From: Streptomyces sp. NBC_00459
GTDB taxonomy: Bacteria > Actinomycetota > Actinomycetes > Streptomycetales > Streptomycetaceae
Assembly (NCBI RefSeq): GCF_036013955.1
Contig: NZ_CP107903.1
Location: forward strand, 5,456,001 to 5,520,000
DNA length: 64,000 bases
Direction of reading: 5' to 3'
A program made the position numbers and the translations under genes. Of this stretch, positions 49,683 to 58,695 are shown piece after piece (position 1 is the stretch's first letter; every line of letters starts with the position of its first letter). The notes beneath the pieces were generated by a model. The model was not told the origin of the DNA. It was given only the letters and a program-made list of their open reading frames with translations, and did no database searches.

Positions 49683-50783
49683 ATGTCCGACTTCGTACCC
49701 GGACTAGAGGGAGTAGTCGCTTTCGAGACGGAGATCGCCGAACCGGACAAGGAGGGCGGCGCACTCCGGTACCGGGGCGTCGACATCGAGGACCTGGTCG
49801 GTCACGTCTCCTTCGGCAACGTCTGGGGCCTGCTCGTCGACGGCGCCTTCAACCCCGGCCTGCCGCCCGCGGAGCCGTTCCCGATCCCGGTCCACTCCGG
49901 CGACATCCGGGTGGACGTCCAGTCGGCGCTGGCGATGCTCGCCCCCGTCTGGGGCCTGCGCCCGCTCCTCGACATCGACGAGCAGACGGCCCGCGACGAC
50001 CTGGCCCGCGCGGCCGTCATGGCTCTCTCCTACGTCGCCCAGTCGGCGCGAGGCCAGGGCAACGCCATGGTCCCGCAGCGCGAGATCGACAAGGCGCAGT
50101 CCGTCGTCGAACGCTTCATGATCCGCTGGCGCGGCGAACCGGACCCGAAGCACGTGGCCGCGGTGGACGCCTACTGGACGAGCGCGGCCGAGCACGGCAT
50201 GAACGCGTCCACGTTCACGGCACGGGTGATCGCCTCGACGGGCGCGGACGTGGCGGCGGCCCTGTCGGGCGCGGTCGGGGCGATGAGCGGGCCCCTGCAC
50301 GGAGGCGCCCCCTCCCGGGTCCTCGGCATGATCGAGGAGATCGAACGCACGGGCGACGCGGATGCGTATGTGAAGCAGGCCCTGGACAAGGGCGAACGCC
50401 TGATGGGCTTCGGCCACCGTGTCTACCGGGCCGAGGACCCACGCGCGCGCGTGCTGCGCCGCACGGCCCGTGAGCTGGGCGCCCCGCGCTTCGAGATCGC
50501 CGAAGCTCTGGAGAAGGCCGCGCTGGCGGAGCTGCACGCCCGCCGCCCGGACCGGGTGCTGGCGACGAACGTCGAGTTCTGGGCGGCGATCGTCCTGGAC
50601 TTCGCCGAGGTTCCGGCCCATATGTTCACGTCCATGTTCACGTGCGCCCGCACGGCCGGCTGGTCGGCGCACATCCTGGAACAGAAGCGCACCGGCAGGC
50701 TCGTACGCCCGTCGGCCCGCTACATAGGCCCCGGCACCCGGGACCCGCGGGAGATCGAGGGGTACGAGGGCATCGCCCGCTGA
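49683..50783 (+). CDS. Citrate synthase (type II-like, second copy type)
   Basis: The protein has 366 residues. The catalytic His is in LHGGAPSRVLG, the substrate His in MGFGHRVYRAEDPRA, and the Asp in FWAAIVLDFAEVP region. The early HGMNASTFTARV block is typical. This short form without the N-terminal extension resembles the actinobacterial citrate synthase/2-methylcitrate synthase group. It condenses acetyl- or propionyl-CoA with oxaloacetate. GAGGAG lies before the ATG. A hairpin terminator follows. Confidence 0.93.
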   Translation: MSDFVPGLEGVVAFETEIAEPDKEGGALRYRGVDIEDLVGHVSFGNVWGLLVDGAFNPGLPPAEPFPIPVHSGDIRVDVQSALAMLAPVWGLRPLLDIDEQTARDDLARAAVMALSYVAQSARGQGNAMVPQREIDKAQSVVERFMIRWRGEPDPKHVAAVDAYWTSAAEHGMNASTFTARVIASTGADVAAALSGAVGAMSGPLHGGAPSRVLGMIEEIERTGDADAYVKQALDKGERLMGFGHRVYRAEDPRARVLRRTARELGAPRFEIAEALEKAALAELHARRPDRVLATNVEFWAAIVLDFAEVPAHMFTSMFTCARTAGWSAHILEQKRTGRLVRPSARYIGPGTRDPREIEGYEGIAR

Positions 50784-50807
50784 GGCCGTTCCGCCTCGCG
50801 AACCGCG

Positions 50808-50848
50808 CCCGGTCAGGCCGACCCTCGTTTCGGGCCGCCCTGACCGGG
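50808..50848 (+). terminator. Hairpin terminator after citrate synthase
   Basis: CCCGGTCAGG and CCTGACCGGG form a perfect 10-bp stem with a 21-base loop, starting 25 bp after the citrate synthase stop. Confidence 0.7.
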
Positions 50849-50910
50849 TGACGCCGGGCCGTGACCCGCTCCGATAATGTGACCCGCTCGAACGAGGGGA
50901 GACACAGCAC

Positions 50911-51537
50911 ATGCTGGTCGGGGCTGGAAACAGACGGCACGGGTTGGTCCGGGCGACGCTGCTGGTGGCGGCGCTGGCTGCACTGGCGGGCTGCGCGGAG
51001 GCAGCCGACGACGGATCGAAGCCGGACGCGCCCGCGAGCGCCTCCGCGACGGCGGCCGGGACCACCGCCAGGAGCGGCGGCAGCATCGGAGCCGCCGGCT
51101 CGGCCTGCGAACTCCCCGTCACCTTCGACATGGCCGAGGACTGGACGGCGGAAGCCGTGGACGAGCCCCCGAGTCAGGGCCCGGTCGCCCTCGTCTGCGA
51201 GGTGGACGCCAAGCCCGCCGGGCACATCGGCTTCCTGCGTGTCTGGACCGGCGATCCCGGCAACGACGACGCACGCGCGGTGCTGGAGGCCTTCATGGCC
51301 GACGAGAACAACGCGAGCAAGGCGCGGTACAGCACGTTCACGACGGGCGGTCTCGCCGGCGTCGAGGTGGAGTACGCCTACCAGAGCGAGTTCGACGACG
51401 CCCCGAAGACGGAGCGCGCCATGGCCGTCACGACCTCGCGCGGATCGGTCGTCGTACACCTCGGAGGGCTGGACACCGAGGAACACGAGGCGATGCTCCC
51501 GGCGTTCGAACTCGCCAAGCGCACCCTGAAGGCTTAG
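50911..51537 (+). CDS. Secreted lipoprotein of unknown function
   Basis: The protein has 208 residues. The signal sequence ends in the lipobox LAGC (VAALAALAGCAEAADDG), so Cys is expected to be lipidated at the outer membrane face. A low-complexity Ser/Ala/Gly linker follows. The globular part has two further Cys (ACELPV and LVCEVDAKP), perhaps disulfide-bonded, and beta-rich strands (GHIGFLRVWTGDPGND; GSVVVHLGGLD). No family is recognised. It has its own terminator structure downstream. Confidence 0.8.
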   Translation: MLVGAGNRRHGLVRATLLVAALAALAGCAEAADDGSKPDAPASASATAAGTTARSGGSIGAAGSACELPVTFDMAEDWTAEAVDEPPSQGPVALVCEVDAKPAGHIGFLRVWTGDPGNDDARAVLEAFMADENNASKARYSTFTTGGLAGVEVEYAYQSEFDDAPKTERAMAVTTSRGSVVVHLGGLDTEEHEAMLPAFELAKRTLKA

Positions 51538-51560
51538 AGATCTCTGGGCCTGAACGCAGG

Positions 51561-51625
51561 CGACCCGCGAGCTCGGTCCCTCTGGAGGAGGGGCCGGCCG
51601 GACGTGCCGGCGAGCTCGCGGGTCG
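51561..51625 (+). terminator. Three-way-junction RNA structure / terminator
   Basis: A perfect 15-bp outer stem (CGACCCGCGAGCTCG with CGAGCTCGCGGGTCG) encloses two hairpins, CCCTC/GAGGG and CCGGC/GCCGG. It starts 24 bp after the lipoprotein stop. A terminator is the simplest reading, but the architecture is more elaborate than needed. Confidence 0.6.
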
Positions 51626-51867
51626 GGTGACTGCGTTGGATTCGGCCGGCTGCGTGTCAGTCGCCCACGCTGGTCCGGCACCGCATTGAACGTGGTGGCG
51701 AGCCGCTAGCCCGCAGCCACCTCACGCGTCCGGGATACCTTCATGTACCCGATCACCTCCCTTCAGTGTGAGTCACACACTAGGAAGCGATCAGCCGCGC
51801 ATCAACCGATTTATCGGAGAGGCCGGGACGGAGACGAAGGTGACGGCGGTCACGGCCGGGAAGGCCG
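51626..51867. other. Gene-free stretch before xyloglucanase end
   Basis: No convincing gene is seen. It contains a short interrupted palindrome, AGTGTG-AGT-CACACACT-like, near 51764-51780, and an in-frame 12-codon minus-strand frame that looks accidental. No tRNA or riboswitch fold was recognised. Confidence 0.5.
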
Positions 51868-54078
51868 TCAGGCGGACTGCCCGAACTGGATGCCCCGGCC
51901 GTTGGTGGCCAGGTACACCATGCCGGGAATGCGGGGATCCCCGGTGATGGCCTGGCCGATCCAGCCCCACTGGTGCCGGTCGTCGTTGATGCGCCGCCAG
52001 GTCTTCGCGGCGTCGTCGGAGCGGAAGACGCCGGTGACGCCTCCCACGGTGGCGACGTGGTAGACCGAGAGGTAGGACGCGCCGTCGGCAGCCGCACCGA
52101 AGCCGAGCGTGTACGAGGCCTCGCAGCTCGCGACCTTCGCGAAGGACCTGCCGCCGTCGGTGGACCGGAAGAGCCCGTTGCCCTTGGTGCTGAGCCACAG
52201 GTCACCGGAGCGTCCCGGCGCAGCGGCCAGCTGGAAACCGGCGTCGCCGGAGGGGAGTCCGGTGGCCCGGGCCGCGAACGTCAGACCCTTGTCGGTGCTG
52301 GCGAACAGCTTTCCGGTGGCGGTGTCGAACGTGTACAGGACCTTGGGATCGACCGGGTCCGCCACCGGTGTGGCACCTGCGGGGAACGAGGAGACCACCG
52401 ACCAGGTGGCGCCGTTGTCCGCGGAACGCCGGGTCGCGTGCTTCGTGCCGTCCCAGTGGACGAAGGACCACACCAGGACGCTGCCGTCGGCGGTGGTGGC
52501 GATCGGCCCCGGTGCCTCCTTGGCGTCGGCGGGCTGGGACTTGAAGGACGTCCAGGTCTGCCCGCCGTCGTTCGAGAAGGCGCCGTTGCCGTTGTCGCCC
52601 GTGCCCGTGCGGACCACGTAGGAGGGCTTGTTCGCGGCCTGCGCGAGGCCCGCCGCCGTGGTGAAGACCGGGTTGGTCGCCAGGCCGCCGGCCGGAGACG
52701 CCGTGAGCCGGTCGTGGTACAGCGTGCCGATGTCCCGTGAGCCGCTGAGCAGGTGTGCCTGACCTGTCGGGGGCGAGATCAGGAAGAGCACCGACGTCTC
52801 CTCCAGGCCACGGATCTGCGGGGCCCACTTCTTCAGGTCGCGGGTGCCGTAGAGGGTGGCGCCGGTGCCGTAGACGATGTGCTGGGAGTCGAACGGGTCG
52901 ACGGCGACCATCTGGATCCACCAGCCGAACGTCGGTGCGTCCTTGCCCCACTTGAGGAAGGGGGTCTCCGACACGTCGATGGTCGCCGTGTCCTTGAGGG
53001 AGGTCCAGGTCCGGCCTCCGTCGGTGGTGCGGAACAGGGTGTCGCCCCCCGACCAGCGGTTGTTGGTGGAGACGACGACGGTGCCGGTGCGCTGGGCGTC
53101 GACGGAGGCCCCGCCGTACGCGAAGCCGTCGGAGCCGCCGGGCTTCACCGGGGTGACGTCGGTCCACGTACCGCCGGCGACGGCCAGCTTGTGCACGCTG
53201 CCGTTGGACTGGCCGTTGGGGCCGGGGGCGTCGGCGTACGTCACGTACAGCTCGCCGGCGCGGGCGTCGTACGCGGCCCGCATGGGCATCTTGGCCGTCG
53301 GTCCGGTCGGCTGCCCGGGGACGGGCACCCAGGTGGTGCCGTCGGTGGTGCGGTACAAGGTGTTCGCGGTCGCGGTGCCGTCGCCGTCACCCCAGCCGGC
53401 GTACAGGGTGCGCCCGGCGGCGACGAGGACGGTGACGCCCTGGCCGGAGGAGCTGGGGACGGGCGGGAAGCCCGTCGCGGCGGCCCAGGTGGCGCCCCGG
53501 TCCGTCGACTTGAGGAGGCCGTCGTGCCGGGTGCCCAGCCACAGGGTGTCGCTGTTGCGCGGGTCGAGGAGGAGGCGCTCACCCGTGCCCCGGCCGTCCT
53601 CGTTGGAGCCGAGCTTCACCTTGAGGTCGGTACGGGTCCAGGTGGCCCCGCGGTCGTCGGAGCGCAGGAACGCGCCGTTGCCCGCCCACGACTGGGTGTA
53701 GCTGCCGAGGGCGAGGTAGAGGCGTTCCGGCCGGGCGGGGTCGATGGCCAGGGACTCGACGCCGAGGAGGTTCGCGTCGTCCTGGCTGAGCCAGTCCAGC
53801 AGCGGGATCCAGCGGGCCGCGCCGTCGTCCCAGCGGTAGGCGCCGCCCATGTCGGTACGGGCGTAGGCGAGCCCCTTCACGGCGGGATGGAACACCACGC
53901 CGGTGACGAATCCGGTGCCGCCGATGACCACGTTGCGCCAGTCGTAGGGCGCCGCGGCGGCCCCGACCGCGGATTCCGTGGCCCGGGCACGGCCCTGGAG
54001 GGAGGGAAGGCCGACGAACGCGGCGGTGGCCGCGGTACCGGCGAGAACGGTACGCCGACTCAGATCGGACGCATGCAT
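51868..54078 (-). CDS. Secreted GH74 xyloglucanase, Tat-type signal
   Basis: The protein has 736 residues. The signal peptide has the twin-arginine motif DLSRRTVLAG, so export is by Tat. The GH74 double seven-bladed propeller follows, with repeated Asp-box-like SDDRGATWTRTD, STDRGATWA and TTDGGRTWTSL motifs. A catalytic base Asp is at D76 (YARTDMGGAYRWDD); the second Asp was not assigned. Established knowledge: GH74 enzymes are endo-xyloglucanases. Unlike the GH5 enzyme in this window it has no CBM. The start is ATG 54078 with GAGG upstream. Confidence 0.9.
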   Translation of the reverse strand: MHASDLSRRTVLAGTAATAAFVGLPSLQGRARATESAVGAAAAPYDWRNVVIGGTGFVTGVVFHPAVKGLAYARTDMGGAYRWDDGAARWIPLLDWLSQDDANLLGVESLAIDPARPERLYLALGSYTQSWAGNGAFLRSDDRGATWTRTDLKVKLGSNEDGRGTGERLLLDPRNSDTLWLGTRHDGLLKSTDRGATWAAATGFPPVPSSSGQGVTVLVAAGRTLYAGWGDGDGTATANTLYRTTDGTTWVPVPGQPTGPTAKMPMRAAYDARAGELYVTYADAPGPNGQSNGSVHKLAVAGGTWTDVTPVKPGGSDGFAYGGASVDAQRTGTVVVSTNNRWSGGDTLFRTTDGGRTWTSLKDTATIDVSETPFLKWGKDAPTFGWWIQMVAVDPFDSQHIVYGTGATLYGTRDLKKWAPQIRGLEETSVLFLISPPTGQAHLLSGSRDIGTLYHDRLTASPAGGLATNPVFTTAAGLAQAANKPSYVVRTGTGDNGNGAFSNDGGQTWTSFKSQPADAKEAPGPIATTADGSVLVWSFVHWDGTKHATRRSADNGATWSVVSSFPAGATPVADPVDPKVLYTFDTATGKLFASTDKGLTFAARATGLPSGDAGFQLAAAPGRSGDLWLSTKGNGLFRSTDGGRSFAKVASCEASYTLGFGAAADGASYLSVYHVATVGGVTGVFRSDDAAKTWRRINDDRHQWGWIGQAITGDPRIPGMVYLATNGRGIQFGQSA

Positions 54079-54231
54079 GACATACCTCAATCTGTGGAGC
54101 TGAGGGGGAGGTCGGGCCACGGTGCGGGTCGATTACCGACTCGCACGATGATCACTCCGGGTCATTGTGCATGCGCACTGTGTAGTTGACCGTCTGGTTG
54201 AGCCGAAGGGGCGGAGCGTGTTGGTCGGCGC

Positions 54232-54675
54232 TCAACCGGCCGGCGTGCGCACCATGAACACGTCCACCGGGTCCTCGCTCTCGACCGTGAACCCGTGCCG
54301 CTCGTACAGCCGTCGGGCCGGGCTGCCCTGGAGCACGTTCAGCCGGACGAGGGTGCCCTCGCTGTCGCACCGTTCCAGCAGTTCGCGCAGGATGCCCGAG
54401 CCGATGCCGGCACCCTGAAGCCTCGGATCGAGGTAGAAGTGCTCCAGCCAGAGGGCGTTGTCGGCCGGCCGTAGTGCCACGCAGCCCGCGAACTCGCCGC
54501 CCACCTCGATCACCCAGGTGTGGGCGGCCCCGAACCCGTCCCGGAACCGCTGCCGGACGCGCTGCTCGTCGTACCGCCCGAGCCGCTCCAGATCCGGCCG
54601 CATCACCACGGCACGCAGCTCGGCCACCGCCTCGACGTCCGACGCCGACGCCGGCCGCATCTCCCAGTCCGCCAT
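54232..54675 (-). CDS. GNAT family N-acetyltransferase
   Basis: The protein has 147 residues. HFYLDPRLQGAGIGSGILRELLERC is the acetyl-CoA-binding pyrophosphate loop (Q/R-x-x-G-x-G/A), and SPARRLYERHGFTVESED the C-terminal motif. It starts at ATG 54675; a GTG three codons upstream is possible. It is divergent from another acetyltransferase gene, with starts only about 58 bp apart. The substrate is unknown. Confidence 0.87.
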   Translation of the reverse strand: MADWEMRPASASDVEAVAELRAVVMRPDLERLGRYDEQRVRQRFRDGFGAAHTWVIEVGGEFAGCVALRPADNALWLEHFYLDPRLQGAGIGSGILRELLERCDSEGTLVRLNVLQGSPARRLYERHGFTVESEDPVDVFMVRTPAG

Positions 54676-54732
54676 GATCCGCACGGTACTACTCCGTTGA
54701 CGGCCTCCCGGAGCGTGCGATTTCCTGGCGTC

Positions 54733-55209
54733 GTGTCTGATCTTCGTATCGTGTCCGTGAGTGCTGCCGACGAGGTTGCCCTGGAGGACTGGCGGCACGT
54801 CCACAACCTGATCGTTCCGCCTGCCGCGATGTCCCTGGACGACGTACGCGCGCGCAGTGCGCGCTACCGGCTGGAAGTCGCGTATCTCGGGGACGACCTC
54901 GTGGGGTGTTCCACCGTTCGGCCACCCGCTGGTGGTGATGACGGTGACGGCGACGCGGCGGTGGCCACCGTCATCGCGCGCGTGCTGCCCGGTTTTCGGC
55001 GGCGCGGGTTCGGGGCGGAGATCTATGGGCGGGGACTCGCGCTCGCGCGGGAGCTGGGGGCCGGCCGGATCGAGACCGTCGTACTGGCCGCCAATGAGGA
55101 CGGGCTCTCCTTCGCGCGCGGGCACGGGTTCGTCGAGGTCGAGCGGTATGCGCTGGACGGCGAGGGCGATGTCTGGGTCGACCTGCGGCTGGGGGAGCCC
55201 GTTGCCTGA
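54733..55209 (+). CDS. GNAT family N-acetyltransferase
   Basis: The protein has 158 residues from GTG 54733. LPGFRRRGFGAEIYGRGLALAREL is the acyl-CoA loop and ANEDGLSFARGHGFVEVERY the C-terminal motif. The DDV/DDLVG segments are beta strands of the fold. GTG 54751 would remove six residues. It is unlike its divergent neighbour in sequence, so the two are not recent duplicates. Substrate unknown. Confidence 0.87.
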   Translation: MSDLRIVSVSAADEVALEDWRHVHNLIVPPAAMSLDDVRARSARYRLEVAYLGDDLVGCSTVRPPAGGDDGDGDAAVATVIARVLPGFRRRGFGAEIYGRGLALARELGAGRIETVVLAANEDGLSFARGHGFVEVERYALDGEGDVWVDLRLGEPVA

Positions 55210-55417
55210 CACCACCGGGCATTCCGAATGGTCGGTTTGGTCCCGCGGGTGTGGGGCAGGAGGGGCTTGTTCCCGAACTACGGCGAATTTCCGCCGTGCA
55301 ACGATTTCCTGAGAACTTGGGGGAACCCGATGTGTGCTGCGTCACGTTCGAGTTGAATGATGGTGAGTGAGCGAACCGTCGCGCAGTACGTGCGGACGCG
55401 GCCTGCAGGGGGTCCAG

Positions 55418-56854
55418 GTGAGTGCTTCCCGACGTAGTGGGACCACCGACGAGCTGGGGCCGGACGAGCCCGAAAGGGACGGCCCGGAGAACTCGGACGG
55501 CGGTGGCTTCCACCTGCTCGCGGCCCTTCTCGATGGCATGGACGCCGCCCTGTGCGCCTTCGACGCGGACGGGGTGGTCACCCACTGGAACAGGGAGGCC
55601 GAGCGGATTCTCGGCTGGACCGCCGCCGAGGCCGTCGGGCGCCACGGCTTCGCCGGATGGGCCGTGCGCAAGGCCGACGCCGAGGAGATCGAGGGGCGGC
55701 TGCTGTCCTCGATGCACGCCCCGGGGCGCCAGGTGAACGAGTTCGCGCTGCTGACCAAGGACGGCGGGCGGGTACTCGTCCGGACCCAGTCGGCCGCCGT
55801 GCGCGGTCCTGACGGCAAGCCCGCCGGGCTGTACTGCGCCTTCAGCGAGGTGCACGCGCAGATAGACCTGGAGCGGTCGATAGCGTTGAGCGAGGCCCTG
55901 TTCGAGGACGCCAGCTGGGGTGTCGTGCTCGTCGACGCCGACCTTCGGCCCGCCGTCGTCAACGCGCACGCCGCCCGCTCGCTCGGCATCGGACGTACCT
56001 CCGTGCTCGGGCGGCCCCTCGGCGAGCTGCTCGCGCAGGGTGTCGAGGAGCTGGAGAGCGCGCTGACGCACGTCCTCGCCGAGGGCGCGCCGCCCGCGCC
56101 CGCCGAGATGTGGGTGAGCGTGCGGACGCCCGAGGGCGAGAAGCGGCGCTGCTGGCGGAGCGGGTTCCTGCGGCTCGCCTCGCCGCTCACCGAGGAACCG
56201 GTTCCGCTCGGTGTGGGATGGCTCTTCCAGGACATCACCGAGAGCAAGCAGGTCGAGCAGGAGGCGGCTCAGCTGCGGTTCCGCACCCATCAGCTGCACC
56301 GCGCCGCGCGGGCCGCCGCCGAGTGCGAGGACCCCGCCGAGGCCGCGACCGTGCACCTGGACTTCGCCCTCGCCGGCTTCGCAGACCACGCGCTCATCGA
56401 CCGGATCGCCGTCATCGGCGGCGAGGCGGCCGACGGTACGGCGGACGACGGGGACGGTCCGGTACGGCTGGTCCGCGCCGCAGCCACGCCCTCCGGGGCG
56501 CCGGGCCCCAGCGTCCTCGCCGGCCAGGCCGGACTCCCGGTCGGCTACGGCGACGGGCACCCGGCCGTGCAGTGCGTCGAGCGGGCCGGGTCCGTGCGCG
56601 CGAGCGCCGGGTCGTACGCCGCGGAACAGGCCCGCGAGTGGGCCGTCCAGCGCCGGTGGCCGGACGACTCGGTCCACGCACTGTGCGCGGTGCTGCGCAG
56701 CCGGGGGCGCACCCTGGGCGTCGTGACGTTTCTGCGAGGCACCGGGCGAAGCCGGTTCGAGCGCACGGACGCGATGTACGCGGAGGACGTCGCCGCCCGG
56801 ATCGCGACGGCCCTGGACCTGGCCGGGCTCAGAGGGCAGGACCTGGCCCCGTAA
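55418..56854 (+). CDS. Soluble PAS-domain sensor protein
   Basis: The protein has 478 residues. Two PAS domains are visible: ALCAFDADGVVTHWNREAERILGWTAAEAVGRH at about 45-160, and a second around WGVVLVDADLRPAVVNAHAARSLG, each with a PAC-like ending. A C-terminal GAF-like or ATPase-like helical region (RTHQLHRAARAAAECEDPAEAATVHL) has no kinase boxes. The start was set at GTG 55418 with AGGGGG upstream; GTG 55367 lacks a ribosome site. It may sense redox or ligand state and pass it by protein contact. Partner unknown. Confidence 0.82.
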   Translation: MSASRRSGTTDELGPDEPERDGPENSDGGGFHLLAALLDGMDAALCAFDADGVVTHWNREAERILGWTAAEAVGRHGFAGWAVRKADAEEIEGRLLSSMHAPGRQVNEFALLTKDGGRVLVRTQSAAVRGPDGKPAGLYCAFSEVHAQIDLERSIALSEALFEDASWGVVLVDADLRPAVVNAHAARSLGIGRTSVLGRPLGELLAQGVEELESALTHVLAEGAPPAPAEMWVSVRTPEGEKRRCWRSGFLRLASPLTEEPVPLGVGWLFQDITESKQVEQEAAQLRFRTHQLHRAARAAAECEDPAEAATVHLDFALAGFADHALIDRIAVIGGEAADGTADDGDGPVRLVRAAATPSGAPGPSVLAGQAGLPVGYGDGHPAVQCVERAGSVRASAGSYAAEQAREWAVQRRWPDDSVHALCAVLRSRGRTLGVVTFLRGTGRSRFERTDAMYAEDVAARIATALDLAGLRGQDLAP

Positions 56855-56880
56855 GGGGCGCGGGGAACTGCGCGAACAGG
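56854..56880. repeat. Streptomyces interspersed repeat, copy 2
   Basis: AGGGGCGCGGGGAACTGCGC continues GAACAGG. It shares its core with the copy at 44436-44460. It starts on the last base of the PAS gene stop codon. Confidence 0.65.
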
Positions 56881-56934
56881 CCGGCAGGATTCGTACCCGC
56901 CGAACCCGCTGTACCCGCCGATCCCGCGGAGCAC

Positions 56935-57723
56935 TCAGCGTTCGTAGAAGATCCGGTCCCCGTACTGCTTCAGGATGCGCGCGTTCCAGTCGTGGCCGCC
57001 GTCCACGTTGCCGGAGCGCAGCAGCGGGGGCTCGATGCCCCGTTCCGCAAGGATGCCCGCCGCCGTCGCCATGACCGACTGGAGCAGGGCCGACGTCACC
57101 ACCGTGGAGGCGGGGGCGAAGGGGGCCGGGATGGTGTCGAGGGTGAGTTCGGCGTCGCCGGGGGCGATCTTCGAGTCCAGTACGACGTCGCAGTGGTCCT
57201 TGAGGAAGGTGCCGGAGGTGTTCCGGGGCGTCGTCTCCGTCGCGTACGCCACCGAGGTCACGCCGATGACGCGTACGCCGAGGGCACGCGCGTGCAGCGC
57301 CATCTCCACCGGGAGGGCGTTGCGGCCGGAGAGGGAGATGATCACCAGTACGTCCCCGGCGCGCAGCGGAGATGTGTCCAGGACGGCCGTGGCCAGACCG
57401 TCGACCCGCTCCAGGGCGGAGCCCAGCGTGGCCGGCATGACGTCGACGCCGACGACACCGGGGACGGCCAGCAGGTTCATCAGGGCGAGGCCGCCCGCGC
57501 GGTAGACGAGGTCCTGCGCGGCGAGCGAGGAGTGCCCGGCGCCGAAGGCGAAGAGGCGACCCTCGGCGGCCACGGTGTCGGCGATGAGCGTGCCGGCGGC
57601 CGTCACGGCGTCCGCCTCCTCGTCGCGGACCCGCTCCAACAGCCCGATCGCCGCGTCGAGGAACCGCCCGGCCAGTTGCCCGGCCTGCTGTCCGGTCGGC
57701 TTGCTGTCGCTCATTTCCGGCAT
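56935..57723 (-). CDS. SIS domain (phosphosugar-binding) protein
   Basis: The protein has 262 residues. LFAFGAGHSSLAAQDLVYRAGG and VLVIISLSGRNALPVEMALHARALG are the sugar-phosphate-binding SIS blocks; VKDHCDVVLDSKI-like text (TFLKDHCDVVLDSKIAPGDAEL) follows. Family members are isomerases or regulators such as AgaS/MurQ relatives. The start is ATG 57723 (MPEM) with GAGGGG upstream; MSDS three codons in is possible. A perfect 17-bp palindrome lies 20 bp upstream of the start. It is divergent from the dmdR1-type gene. Confidence 0.87.
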   Translation of the reverse strand: MPEMSDSKPTGQQAGQLAGRFLDAAIGLLERVRDEEADAVTAAGTLIADTVAAEGRLFAFGAGHSSLAAQDLVYRAGGLALMNLLAVPGVVGVDVMPATLGSALERVDGLATAVLDTSPLRAGDVLVIISLSGRNALPVEMALHARALGVRVIGVTSVAYATETTPRNTSGTFLKDHCDVVLDSKIAPGDAELTLDTIPAPFAPASTVVTSALLQSVMATAAGILAERGIEPPLLRSGNVDGGHDWNARILKQYGDRIFYER

Positions 57724-57742
57724 GTCCGGGGCCCCTCGGAGG

Positions 57743-57759
57743 TTCGAAGTGTCTTCGAA
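57743..57759. promoter_or_regulatory. Perfect 17-bp palindrome upstream of SIS gene
   Basis: TTCGAAG-TGT-CTTCGAA, centred 28 bp before the SIS-gene start, is a perfect palindrome with 7-bp arms. It does not match the TCGAAC-N4-GTTCGA SOS box. A regulator of the SIS gene binding here is likely, identity unknown. Confidence 0.55.
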
Positions 57760-58002
57760 ACGTCTGCGTCGCCGATCACGGTGAGGTCTGGACCACTGCC
57801 CTGTCAACAGCGGGACCGGCCGTTAGCGCGCCCGTCGCCGTACCCTCGGGGAAACGTGCTGTCTACCCGACCGCGGGGATCCGTAACCGTGTGGTTCCCA
57901 CGCGGCGGCACGGTTGTCAGTGGTATGCGTCAGAATTGAAGCCAGGGCCAGCGCACGCGCCGGAGCCGTCGAGCCTCCGGCACATCTCATCAAGGGGCAC
58001 GA

Positions 58003-58695
58003 ATGTCCGGACTGATCGATACGACGGAGATGTATCTCCGCACCATCCTCGAGTTGGAGGAGGAAGGTGTGGTCCCCATGCGCGCCCGGATCGCCGAGCG
58101 GCTGGACCAGAGCGGCCCGACGGTCAGCCAGACCGTGGCCAGGATGGAGCGCGACGGTCTGGTGGCGGTCGCCAGCGACCGGCACCTGGAACTCACGGAC
58201 GAGGGCCGCCGCCTCGCCATCCGCGTCATGCGCAAGCATCGCCTCGCGGAGTGTCTGCTCGTCGATGTGATCGGCCTGGAGTGGGAGCAGGTCCACGCGG
58301 AGGCGTGTCGCTGGGAGCACGTGATGAGCGAGGCCGTCGAGCGCCGCGTTCTCGAACTCCTGCGCCACCCCACCGAGTCGCCCTACGGCAACCCGATCCC
58401 GGGTCTGGAGGAGCTGGGCGAGAAGGACGGCGCGGACCCCTTCCTCGACGAGGGCATGGTCTCGCTGGCCGACCTCGACCCGGGCGTGGACGGCAAGACG
58501 GTCGTCGTACGGCGCATCGGCGAGCCCATCCAGACGGACGCGCAGCTGATGTACACGCTGCGCCGCGCGGGTGTGCAGCCCGGTTCGGTGGTGAGCGTGA
58601 CGGAGGCGGCCGGCGGGGTGCTGGTAGGCAGTGGCGGCGAGGCGGCCGAGCTGGAGGCGGAAGTGGCGTCGCACGTGTTCGTGGCGAAGCGCTGA
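58003..58695 (+). CDS. dmdR1: DtxR-family iron-dependent repressor (DmdR1-like)
   Basis: The protein has 230 residues. The N-terminal winged helix (MYLRTILELEEEGVVPMRARIAERLDQSGPTVSQTVARMERDGL) is followed by the metal-binding domain with M-x-K-H-RLAEC and a CRWEHVMS segment (Cys and His/Glu ligands), then an SH3-like C-terminus (VVRRIGEPIQ...). This is the DmdR1/IdeR layout. Established knowledge: DmdR1 represses siderophore and iron-uptake genes when iron is plentiful. A long antisense open frame overlaps it. ATG start with AAGGGGCACG upstream. Confidence 0.9.
   Translation: MSGLIDTTEMYLRTILELEEEGVVPMRARIAERLDQSGPTVSQTVARMERDGLVAVASDRHLELTDEGRRLAIRVMRKHRLAECLLVDVIGLEWEQVHAEACRWEHVMSEAVERRVLELLRHPTESPYGNPIPGLEELGEKDGADPFLDEGMVSLADLDPGVDGKTVVVRRIGEPIQTDAQLMYTLRRAGVQPGSVVSVTEAAGGVLVGSGGEAAELEAEVASHVFVAKR

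Noticed and set aside
51730..51790. Riboswitch or tRNA in the gap before the xyloglucanase gene
   Set aside because: No cloverleaf or known aptamer core could be drawn; only a short imperfect palindrome.
57743..57759. SOS (LexA) box
   Set aside because: Arms are TTCGAAG/CTTCGAA with a 3-base centre, not TCGAAC-N4-GTTCGA.
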